From contig OY762959.1 in assembly GCA_963667205.1 (NCBI GenBank), positions 992,001 through 1,056,000 on the forward strand: a stretch of DNA of 64,000 nucleotides, read 5' to 3'. Origin of the DNA: CF-162 sp963667205. GTDB taxonomy: Bacteria; Chloroflexota; Dehalococcoidia; SM23-28-2; RBG-16-64-32. How positions within the stretch are numbered: position 1 is the first letter of the stretch; every line of letters starts with the position of its first letter. The notes below the pieces were generated by a model. That model was not told the DNA's origin. It worked only from the letters and a program-made list of their open reading frames with translations, and did no database searches. The position numbers were made by a program, and so were the translations under genes. Below are positions 9,015 through 16,191 of the stretch, piece after piece.

Positions 9015-9052
9015 GTGAAGGTTGGCCCAGAGCGCTCTGGGCCAACCTTCAC
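9015..9052 (+). terminator. perfect 38-bp palindrome after livK-like gene (copy A)
   Basis: An uninterrupted palindrome (arms GTGAAGGTTGGCCCAGAGC) starts 24 bp after the stop codon. It fits a strong transcription terminator, possibly acting from both sides, although the following T-run is weak. In copy B (17344-17380) one base is missing from the centre. Confidence 0.8.
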
Positions 9053-9131
9053 CTAATCGTCAACCAAGACAGGGAGTTTAGCCGCCCGCGAGTAATAGTC
9101 CCAGTGGACGAGGGTACCAAGGAAGGAATGC

Positions 9132-9453
9132 CTAGTCGTTGTGATGTGCGCTCTGCAATTGAGTACCTAGGACCCTGAGGTCAAGCCGCGCCTCCTTCGA
9201 CTCTCGCAGCCATTTCCGTATCTCGCGGCGGGCGACGGCGACGGTCACCTCGCCCCGGTCTTGGCGCAACTGAGCCAATCCCTCGGTCGTTCCCTCTGCC
9301 GCCACTCTGGCAGCTCCCGACTTCGCTCTCGTTTTTGACCAGTTCCCAAAGGCCGCTTACAGTCGATGCGGCTTCTAGGCGCTCCAGCAGCAGGGCCCCT
9401 ATCCCGACCAGTGAGCGGCTCGTAGGTACATGTTTGTTAGGCAACAACGTCAC
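9132..9453 (-). pseudogene. ABC-three-component middle-component-6-like remnant
   Basis: The first about 41 residues (MTLLPNKHVPTSRSLVGIGA...TVSGLWELVKN) strongly resemble middle component 6 of the predicted ABC-3C conflict systems, which starts with an LPNKH block followed by a winged-helix-like segment. After about 9320 the similarity stops. A one-base frame change would continue an open frame (RVAAEGTTEGLAQLRQ...) that runs through the duplication boundary at 9191 to a stop at 9132. It overlaps the previous gene by ATGA. The family call is from recalled motifs, not a search. Confidence 0.55.
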
Positions 9454-9731
9454 TGTTCGAACACCTCACACCGTTCAAACAGGTAGACCAAGACAGCCAA
9501 CCCTGCAGATTGATACCGTATGCCTGACCTTCCCTGAGCAGAAAACAGCCGCATAGCCTCAAATAACGAATCGCCTTCCAGCCCGGCCTGCCTATGCCGC
9601 TGATATTCGTTGACGAAGCCAGACGTTAATCTGCCTGTGAAAGTGCTATCAAATCCGCTCATGGTTTCGACGAATTTCTGGACCTGTTTAGACTGGAGAA
9701 GTCCAATGTTAAGAAGGTTTGCTGTCTGCAC
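9450..9731 (-). pseudogene. probable ABC-3C system upstream gene, C-terminal fragment
   Basis: This 93-codon frame ends GIRYQSAGLAVLVYLFERCEVFEQ and overlaps the MC6-like gene by 4 bp (ATGA). The overlap and order (C-terminal-domain protein, middle component, then ABC ATPase) match ABC-3C operons. The LVYLFE-C-x-FE ending looks like the C-terminal specificity domain of the first component. Its 5' part is missing and the ABC ATPase is absent. Functional assignment rests on context. Confidence 0.45.
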
Positions 9732-9736
9732 GGTAA

Positions 9737-9985
9737 GCGGCGACTACTCTAGCTATCACCGTCGCTCCAATCCCACCGGACATCCCGGAGTACAGCCGGT
9801 CCCAATGGAACCACTGGATTGACGAGGATGGAGACTGCCAAGACGCCCGGCAGGAGGCCCTCATCTCAGAGAGCCTAGTGGAGGTCATCTTTGAGTCCGA
9901 AAGGAAATGCCGGGTCGAAACGGGCCGGTGGTACGGCGCATTCACTGGCATCTACGTCGAGGCGCCAGGAGACTTAGTCCGGAAA
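9737..9985 (+). pseudogene. secreted HNH-nuclease family fragment
   Basis: The open frame reads IPEYSRSQWNHWIDEDGD, CQDARQEALI, ESERKCRVETGRWYG, FTGIYVEAPGDL. This is the conserved N-terminal half of the extracellular HNH nuclease family that normally continues DIDHLVPL. Here identity is lost exactly at the catalytic His motif, and there is no start codon or signal peptide, so both ends are gone. The open frame continues with unrelated codons to 10066. Confidence 0.75.
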
Positions 9986-10039
9986 AGCCGCCAATCCCAA
10001 ACAAACCGGAACGCTTCCCAGTTTCGAGGCGGGTTGCTA

Positions 10040-11389
10040 CTACTCATACCAGCCCGAGCCAAATAGCAGCCCGTCATGCCGCACAATCCAAGTGTGTTTC
10101 TGACGGTTCTCGCCCGATTCCGGGTTGAGCAACACATAGTCGACCCAATGACCCGCCTCAGTGGCGCTCAGCAAGTCGTCGCCATAGAAATACCCCGTGG
10201 CGTCCACACGGAGGCTGGGATCACGCCCTCGAAACTGCGGGTTATGGTGGGCTATCGTGCAGCCGTCTTGGTCGATGATGAAGACGTACCACTGGCCGTC
10301 AACACTCTCCTTGGCGTTGTAGTAGGCGACGGCCTCCTCCAGGCCGAGGGCGACGTAGAGGTTCATGGCTTGCTGCACGAAGGCCTTGGTGTAGGCGGGG
10401 GCGTCGGACTTGCCGGGGCCGCGTTCGTACCAGCCGGAGCCGAAGGTGATGCCGTCGTGGATGATCACCCAGGAGTGCTTGGTCTGCACAACGCCAGAGG
10501 CGGGATTGGCATAGGTGTAGTCGAACCAGGCGCCGTCCTGGTCGGCGGAGGCGGCGACGGCGGACCCGGTGGGATAGGAGTTGGGTCCGAGAGCCTGGGA
10601 GACGTGCTTGCCCACGAGGTCGGGGTCGGGGGCATGAGCGATGATGGTTTGGTTCTCATCGATGATGAAGACATACCACTGGCCGTCGATGCTCTCCTTG
10701 GTGTTGTAGTAGGCGACGGTCTCCTCCAGGCCGAGGGCGACGTAGAGGTTCATGGCTTGCTGCACGAAGGCCTTGGTGTAGGCGGGGGCGTCGGACTTGC
10801 CGGGGCCGCGTTCGTACCAGCCGGAGCCGAAGGTGATGCCGTCGTGGATGATCACCCAGGAGTGCTTGGTCTGCACAACGCCAGAGGCGGGATTGGCATA
10901 GGTGTAGTCGAACCAGGCGCCGTCCTGGTCGGCGGAGGCGGCGACGGCGGACCCGGTGGGATAGGAGTTGGGTCCGAGAGCCTGGGAGACGTGCTTGCCC
11001 ACGAGGTCGGGGTCGGGGGCATGAGCGATGATGGTTTGGTTCTCATCGATGATGAAGACATACCACTGGCCGTCGATGCTCTCCTTGGTGTTGTAGTAGG
11101 CGACGGTGGCATCGAGTCCTTCCGATTCGTATCTGCTGATGGCGTCCCCTGCTAGGAACTTGGTGTAGTCCCCGGGCGTCGACTTGGGAGGTACGGCCGC
11201 CGTGGTATAACTCGTGTCCAACTGCTCCTGCATCTGCTCAATGAGAGACGCGACGGTGGCCTCGTCCACGAGGGCGGGTGCGCCCGCGGGGCCCTGCGGC
11301 CCGGGAGGCCCAGCGTCTCCCTGGCAGGCAGCAATTGACAGGACAAGAGCGATGATCGGGGTTACTGTGATTAGTGCGCGCATTGTCAA
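10040..11389 (-). CDS. lipoprotein with collagen-like stub and three Cache domains
   Basis: This exported protein of 449 residues has a lipobox (LSIAAC) followed directly by collagen-like GxY triplets (GDAGPPGPQGPAGAPA). Three successive Cache_2-like sensor domains follow, each containing DGQWYVFIID, IAHAPDPDLVGKHVSQ or equivalent, and SGWYE. Cache domains bind small ligands outside the cell, usually in chemoreceptors or kinases, but no transmembrane or signalling domain follows here. The first two domains are almost identical over 129 residues; the third has diverged. A role as a free ligand-binding lipoprotein is inference. Confidence 0.8.
   Translation of the reverse strand: MTMRALITVTPIIALVLSIAACQGDAGPPGPQGPAGAPALVDEATVASLIEQMQEQLDTSYTTAAVPPKSTPGDYTKFLAGDAISRYESEGLDATVAYYNTKESIDGQWYVFIIDENQTIIAHAPDPDLVGKHVSQALGPNSYPTGSAVAASADQDGAWFDYTYANPASGVVQTKHSWVIIHDGITFGSGWYERGPGKSDAPAYTKAFVQQAMNLYVALGLEETVAYYNTKESIDGQWYVFIIDENQTIIAHAPDPDLVGKHVSQALGPNSYPTGSAVAASADQDGAWFDYTYANPASGVVQTKHSWVIIHDGITFGSGWYERGPGKSDAPAYTKAFVQQAMNLYVALGLEEAVAYYNAKESVDGQWYVFIIDQDGCTIAHHNPQFRGRDPSLRVDATGYFYGDDLLSATEAGHWVDYVLLNPESGENRQKHTWIVRHDGLLFGSGWYE
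10334..11107. repeat. tandem 387-bp repeat inside the Cache lipoprotein gene
   Basis: Units 10334-10720 and 10721-11107 are essentially identical at nucleotide level and encode one 129-residue Cache domain each. The reading frame is kept, so unit number could change by recombination without breaking the gene. Such identity between units indicates recent duplication or ongoing homogenisation. Confidence 0.9.
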
Positions 11390-11468
11390 ACCCCCTGGTT
11401 GCGACGGGCGACGCCGGACCTCGCGAAAGCGGATACTACCGCTGCGCCAGAAGTGTCCGAGTCAAACT

Positions 11469-12149
11469 TCAGCCCGCGGAAGCGCATGCGCCGCTGTGCT
11501 GCCCGTCAAAGATTTTGACCCTTACCTGATTTCCGTCGGACGTGTCGATCCATCCCAACGAAATATGGAGTTGAGGGAGTTTCCTATGGAACTCCACGAC
11601 CAACTTCCTCAAATTGCTGCCTATTGTTCTTGGATTGATGTGATCGTCGTGATGTAGATACTCTATCGGAATATTCATGAGCGACGAGCGAAATCCCGAT
11701 ATTTCATCCTTGTACACTGGGAGAGTCTTCACTTCATTCAAGCCCATGTCCGGGAAGGACGTCTTTAGCAACGACTCATTTACCGTTACTGGAAGTTTGT
11801 ATTGACTGCCTCCGTGTTCCGCCAAAACGTCTCCGAGATTCGGGGCGCGGTTCTCCTCTGACATTTGCTGCGCCAGTTTACTGAAAGAGGCCAGCACTCG
11901 GGCCACCCGTAGGTCACTGGCTTGCTTTGACCGGTTGCAGGAGTCATGCGTTAGAGCGAAGTTCTCCGGCCTATCTTTACCACCAGCACTGATTGGCTCT
12001 ATGTGGTCAATATCAAGGCTGCCAGCGTGGAGGACCAAGTCAACGTCTTGTCCGCAAATGAAACAATTCCCTTTCTGGGATTCGTGCAGGCTGTTGACTA
12101 AGCGCTCCCGCTCTTGGTTGGATAGGCGATTCAAGTAAAGCGATGGCAT
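11469..12149 (-). pseudogene. HNH endonuclease with DGQH domain, C-terminally truncated
   Basis: Residues about 25-80 form an HNH nuclease: zinc pair CFICG, catalytic LDIDHIEPISAGGKD, then HDSCNRSK. The second half resembles the DGQHR/ParB-like fold (INPRTIGSNLRKLVVEFHRK, then VRVKIFDGQH) and stops eight residues after DGQH with unrelated SGACASAG. Intact relatives continue with a longer C-terminal domain, so about half of that domain is missing. The 5' end is intact, just outside IS3 copy 2. Combination of HNH and DGQH suggests a defence or DNA-modification-linked role, by inference. Confidence 0.65.
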
Positions 12150-12262
12150 GACATACCCCCTGAACTCTTTTTTCTGGCAGGTGCAGCCGGAATCCTTAGA
12201 GGTGGTCTCGTTTGTCTGAACAGCGCTGCCCGGTTTGATAAGTGGAATCGCGCTGCCGTGCG

Positions 12263-13090
12263 TTAGGCCGCCTCGGACTCGGCAGGCACTCTGTCAAAGA
12301 ACTGGTCCGGCGTCATTCCCCCAAGGCTCGAATGGGGCCGTCCGGCATTGTAAAACTCGAAGTACCGCCCGAGTCCAGTTCTGGCTTCCGGGACCGATTC
12401 GTAGGCTCTCAGGTACACCTCCTCGTACTTGACGCTCTTCCACAGCCGTTCGACGAACACATTATCCTTCCAGCCTCCCCTCCCGTCCATGCTGATCTGG
12501 ATCCCATTGGCTTTCAGCAGGCCGGTGAAGGCGTCACTTGTGAACTGGCTTCCCTGATCTGTGTTGAATATCTCCGGCGCGCCGTGGCGTCCCAGGGATT
12601 CTTCGAGCGCCTCCACGCAGAAGCCTGTGTCTATTGTGACCGATACCCGCCAGGCCAGCACCTTGCGGCTATGCCAGTCCATCACTGCGGCTAGGTACAC
12701 GAACCCCCTGGCCATCGGAATGTACGTGATGTCCATTGCCCACACCTGGTTGGGCCTGCTCACCTCAAGTCCGCGCAGCAGGTACGGATACACAGTATGG
12801 CCGGGGCGTCGCCGGCTGGTGTTGGGCTTGCGGTACAGCGCCTCGATGCCCATCCGCCGCATCAGTGTGGCGATGTGTCTACGCCCGGAGGAGAGTCCCT
12901 CCTGGCGGAGCAGGCCTCGCATCATCCTACTGCCTGCAAACGGATACTCAAGGTGCAGCTCATCGATGCGGCGCATCAGTCCGAGACCGGCTTCGCCCAC
13001 CGGCCGCGGCCGGTAGTAGATGCTCCCGCGGCTGATGCCCACTGCCTTTGCCTGGCGGGCGAGAGGCAGCTTGTGATCGCGGTCGATCAT
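12263..13090 (-). CDS. IS3-family transposase OrfB (copy 2)
   Basis: The protein is identical in sequence to the OrfB at 161-988. It has 275 residues with an intact DDE core, the Asp in WAMDITYIP, the Asp in NTDQGSQFTS and the Glu in FVERLWKSVK. The 4-bp ATGA overlap with orfA is kept. Confidence 0.95.
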   Translation of the reverse strand: MIDRDHKLPLARQAKAVGISRGSIYYRPRPVGEAGLGLMRRIDELHLEYPFAGSRMMRGLLRQEGLSSGRRHIATLMRRMGIEALYRKPNTSRRRPGHTVYPYLLRGLEVSRPNQVWAMDITYIPMARGFVYLAAVMDWHSRKVLAWRVSVTIDTGFCVEALEESLGRHGAPEIFNTDQGSQFTSDAFTGLLKANGIQISMDGRGGWKDNVFVERLWKSVKYEEVYLRAYESVPEARTGLGRYFEFYNAGRPHSSLGGMTPDQFFDRVPAESEAA

Positions 13091-13392
13091 CGCCTTGCGC
13101 CCGGCAATCCCGCCTTCGTGAGCGCGGCCTCTAAAAAATCGTTCTCCAACGCAAGCTCACCGATCTTAGCGTGAAGGACCTTCATATCTACCGGCTTTTC
13201 AGCCTGCCCTGTCCCGGCGCCAAATAACTGCGCCGCCCGATCCAGCAACTGGGTCTTCCATTGCGTGATCTGGTTCGGGTGCACATCGAACTGGCTTGCC
13301 AGCTCCGAAAGTGTCCGGTCGCCGCGCACTGCGGCAAGAGCCACCTTCGCCTTGAACTCTGCCGAGTGGTTACGGCGGGGTCGTCTGCTCAT
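13087..13392 (-). CDS. IS3-family transposase OrfA (copy 2)
   Basis: This 101-residue HTH_Tnp_1 protein reads MSRRPRRNHSAEFKAKVA, with DNA-binding helix region LSELASQFDVHPNQITQWK and a C-terminal leucine-zipper-like stretch used for dimerisation with OrfB. A GAGCGAGAGATG context upstream gives a GAGAG-type ribosome-binding site. Confidence 0.93.
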   Translation of the reverse strand: MSRRPRRNHSAEFKAKVALAAVRGDRTLSELASQFDVHPNQITQWKTQLLDRAAQLFGAGTGQAEKPVDMKVLHAKIGELALENDFLEAALTKAGLPGARR

Positions 13393-13483
13393 CTCTCGCT
13401 CCTGTCTCCGAGAGCACTATCATGCCCTCAATCAGGCAGCGATCCCACTTATCCCCCTGTTCAGATTTCCGGAGCCACTTCTC

Positions 13484-13629
13484 TCGGACTCTCTTCGTGC
13501 TGTCTACCTGAAAAGGGAGAGCCCCAGCAATTATTATTGGCTAGTTTGCTGGATAATCCCCTTGATCTTGCATATCCGGAACCAAACAAGACTCTTTTAA
13601 TGCCGCTCGATCTCGATGACAATGAGTAG
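13484..13629 (+). pseudogene. 3' end of an unidentified gene cut by IS3 copy 2
   Basis: The open frame ends LDNPLDLAYPEPNKTLLMPLDLDDNE and overlaps the start of the next gene (start 13616, stop 13627-13629). This overlap means the two formed an operon before the IS removed the 5' part. I do not recognise the family. The acidic ending and linkage to a methylase-like gene hint at a defence operon. Confidence 0.45.
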
Positions 13630-14194
13630 CGCATCACACCAAACTGAACCGAGCGTCAACAACGCCCTGGGCATCTTGCTGCAGGGAATGCTGACGCGAA
13701 GTCGCGTTCGGTCAGAAAACACCCAAACCATCGCTGGACACTCCGGGCTGCGGCCCGACATCCTGATCACGGCGTCGGGCTGCTCACCGGTAGTGGTCGA
13801 GGCAGAGTATGTGCCCGCTCTCACTGCCGAAGCAGAAGCAAAGTCTCGTCTTGGACTGGAGGTTGCTGCCAATGGCCGGTTCATTGAAGCGGCGATCGCC
13901 CTCCGGTACCCCGATGCGATTGGTGAAACCGACGACCTTCGATCTGCACTGAACGGCGCGCGCCTGTCCTACTGCGTTTTCACCGGAGTAGAGCAGGAGC
14001 CCGATCGCTTTCCTGGGTCCGGTTGGCTAGAGGGTTCCATCGAAGACTTGGTCGACCTCATTCGCTTGGTGTCCATCCCTCAGCGCGCTGTGGACGAAGC
14101 GACCACCACGCTGCAAGAAGGCATCGACGGCGCCGCAAAGTTCTTGGACGAGGTAGACAAGAGCCCAGGGCAACCCTTGAGTGCCGGTATCTGA
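13616..14194 (+). pseudogene. N-terminal fragment of a methylase/nuclease-type defence protein
   Basis: The 192 residues include GHSGLRPDILITASG and SPVVVEAEYVPALTAEAEAKSRLG. This pattern resembles a PD-(D/E)xK-like domain at the N-terminus of large N6-adenine methylase-like proteins, with Lys of the usual ExK replaced (EAE). It ends abruptly at SPGQPLSAGI, far short of the roughly 1000 residues of relatives, just before the convergent nuclease gene. It is probably non-functional. The family identification is from recalled sequence patterns. Confidence 0.5.
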
Positions 14195-14231
14195 TGCACT
14201 TGGCCTTCCTGCTATCGGGAGCGGGTCGGCC

Positions 14232-15419
14232 TCACCGCTCGCATACGACGCCGTCATTGTCCCTGTCATCCATGAACTCGTATGCGGGATGTCCACGGAG
14301 AACAGGGGCAATGCCATGGTTACGCGCCTCTGCGCAGGTGATGCGGCCATTCCCATTGTCATCGTACATCTCGAGGGCGCTGCTGACTTCCTCGTTTTCT
14401 GGCGCAGAGGTAGGAGTCGCTGCCGAGGCCGGGGGTGCTTCTTTCACAATCATTTCCGTGAATGCGCCGCAGCCCGACAAGATGCTCTCCAGCACGTCGC
14501 GCTCTCGCTCATCGACAGTGAGATCGTACTGTTGGCGCACCCCCACCACGCGGCTTGCGAACCAACAGCGATTCAGGTCGGGGAGCCATTCGGTCGCATC
14601 TTTGCCACTCTTCTGCGAGCGATTAACCGCAGGACTAGCCAGGGTGAGATTGATAAGGTCGGAAGCAAACTGTCGCTTCGTTGCAGCGTCAGCTGCGCAG
14701 AGGCCACTGTCGTGAGCCTCGGAGCGCGCGACGATGTGCTCAATGTCAGTTTCAGAGGTGCTATCGAACCACTTACCCGTGTATGGGCTGTAGATGATGC
14801 CACCCATGCTTGCAACGATGCGTTGCTCAACAGACTGCGAGTACGGGTAGTCGTCAGAGTCGTACGGCGAACAGCGATCCTCTGGGGCGACTACAAGCCC
14901 ACGCCAGACATCCGGGCCGACTGTGGTCTCTGGCGTAGTAGTGGGCTCAAGTGTCGGCGTTGCCGTCGGTGCGATCGTTGATGTCGGCTCTGACGTCTGA
15001 GTCGCGGTAGCCGCTGGCGCTGTAAGCGTGGTCGCGGCGGCGACGGCGAACCCAAGCAGCGGGCAACCGGCCGCCTGCATAACGCCTAGCGCCGCGTCGA
15101 AGCGCAGGAGTTTGAGCGAATCGACGGGCGTGACTTCACCGCTGCAATCGACATCGCCCCAGGGATGCGGCGAGGCACCCTGGACATCGACGACCTGTCC
15201 GAGGTTGGGGCAGCCACCCGTGTTGGTGGTGAGGCCGGCGTCAAAGCGCAGGGTGAGCAGGGAGTCAACCGGGTCGACGGAACCGGAGCAGTTGGCGTCG
15301 CCCCAGGCCTTGAGGTCGAAGTTGCCAGTGGCGCCGCCGGAAGACCCGTTCGACAGCAGGGCCACCATGAGAAAGGCGGCGGCCGATGCAACGACAACGA
15401 TAAACGGGCGGCTCATCAT
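14232..15419 (-). CDS. secreted nuclease: dockerin-like + HNH + excalibur
   Basis: This protein of 395 residues starts with a signal peptide (1-24). Two dockerin-like calcium repeats follow (WGDANCSGSVDPVDSLL and WGDVDCSGEVTPVDSLK, about 35-120), then a Thr/Pro linker (about 135-165). The HNH nuclease domain has the catalytic ETDIEHIVARSEAHDSG and further conserved NLTLASPAVNRSQKSGKD and CWFASRVVGV. The C-terminal excalibur calcium-binding domain has YDDNGNGRITCAEAR and DRDNDGVVCER. It likely degrades extracellular DNA while held on the surface. It appears intact, unlike its neighbours. Confidence 0.88.
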   Translation of the reverse strand: MMSRPFIVVVASAAAFLMVALLSNGSSGGATGNFDLKAWGDANCSGSVDPVDSLLTLRFDAGLTTNTGGCPNLGQVVDVQGASPHPWGDVDCSGEVTPVDSLKLLRFDAALGVMQAAGCPLLGFAVAAATTLTAPAATATQTSEPTSTIAPTATPTLEPTTTPETTVGPDVWRGLVVAPEDRCSPYDSDDYPYSQSVEQRIVASMGGIIYSPYTGKWFDSTSETDIEHIVARSEAHDSGLCAADAATKRQFASDLINLTLASPAVNRSQKSGKDATEWLPDLNRCWFASRVVGVRQQYDLTVDERERDVLESILSGCGAFTEMIVKEAPPASAATPTSAPENEEVSSALEMYDDNGNGRITCAEARNHGIAPVLRGHPAYEFMDDRDNDGVVCER

Positions 15420-15627
15420 CAGCTAACTCCTCTGTTTTGAACGCGGCAATCTTAGCACGCGCGAGTTCCAGCCCGTCAGACCGGAATCCCCCAGCGACGC
15501 ATCCCCACCAAGGGACTTGTGGGATCTTATTCAATTGTACCATACCGTGTAGAGGGCTACTGCGTGATGGTGGTTCTCCAGCTTCTTCGAGAAGGGGGCT
15601 ATATACGATAGTGCCCATAGCTATCAG

Positions 15628-16191
15628 TTACCGTGCCGTCACTATCTCCGCAATTCGTGCCGCCAGGTATTCCTGGGTCCGGTCTCCTTTGAGCCGGTTG
15701 CAGTGGGAGCACAGTAGCTGCAAATTCTCCAGGTGGTCCGAGCCGCCCCGCGATTGCGGGATGACGTGGTCTACCTCGAAGACCTTGAAAGGGAAGTCCA
15801 TGCGGCAACCCGCGCACTGCCCTTCCTGTTGGCCGTAGAGCACGTGCTTGTTCTGTCTGTAGGGGATGGGCGCATCTATGTCCGTACGGCGCGGTATGTC
15901 CGTGCGCAGCGTGACCTTCGAGGCCCATAGGGCGATACCGGGTTCCTGCTGCTTCAGGCGGTACTCCACTAGATCAACGGCCTTGGGCGATAGGTCGATA
16001 CCGACCCACTGACGGCCCAGCCGTTCTGCCGCTACGCATGCCGTCGCACAACCGCAGAACGGATCGAGAATCACGTCGCCCTCGTTGCTACTGGCTTTGA
16101 TTATGCGCTCCAAGAGGGCAAGGGGCTTCTGTGTCGGGTAGCCCGTCCGCTCATTCGCATGAGCACTAATTGGCTGGATGTCAGACCACAC
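15628..16191 (-). pseudogene. DNA methyltransferase C-terminus fused to HNH nuclease
   Basis: This frame continues the methyltransferase that starts in another frame at 16101-17156. It has ERTGYPTQKPLALLERII and the SAM-binding motif I DPFCGCATACVAAERLG. An HNH nuclease domain follows: CAGCRMDFPF, EVDHVIPQSRGGSDH and CSHCNRLKGD. The frame change falls at a run of nine G (16205-16213 on + as C9); ten or seven G would join the frames. The nominal start at 16191 has no ribosome-binding site of note. N4/N6 methyltransferase-HNH fusions occur in accessory DNA. Confidence 0.75.

Larger units (their letters stand above)
2442..9191. repeat. large inverted duplication, arm A (6.75 kb)
   Basis: The block is repeated in reverse orientation at 17205-about 23938. 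Identity begins at CCTGTGCTACCCTCC next to the palindrome and ends after GAGGTCAAGCCGCGC. Both arms carry five complete genes. I counted protein differences of 5 in AapJ, 2 in AapQ, 3 in AapM, 0 in AapP and 4 in the LivK-like protein, so the copies are recent but not identical. A 15-bp insertion lies in the divergent promoter region of this arm. Confidence 0.95.
12199..13483 (-). mobile_element. IS3-family element, copy 2 (complete, 1285 bp)
   Basis: The termini are set by where identity with copies 1 and 3 ends. The ends are imperfect inverted repeats of about 25 bp sharing GTGG and TCTGAACAG. orfA and orfB are intact. No matching 3-4 bp target duplication is visible (TTA on the left, TCG on the right), so the flanks have probably been rearranged since insertion. 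It lies between two gene fragments (11469-12149 and 13484-13629). Confidence 0.93.

Noticed and set aside
10076..11155. Long plus-strand open frame (about 359 codons) opposite the Cache lipoprotein gene
   Set aside because: It is the antisense of a strongly coding repeat region. Its product is Gly/Val low-complexity and duplicates with the 387-bp repeat.
1..13483. Composite transposon formed by IS3 copies 1 and 2 in inverted orientation
   Set aside because: No target duplication is visible at the outer ends, the left end is outside the window, and arm B of the duplication lies outside the pair. The enclosed DNA is better explained by independent rearrangements.
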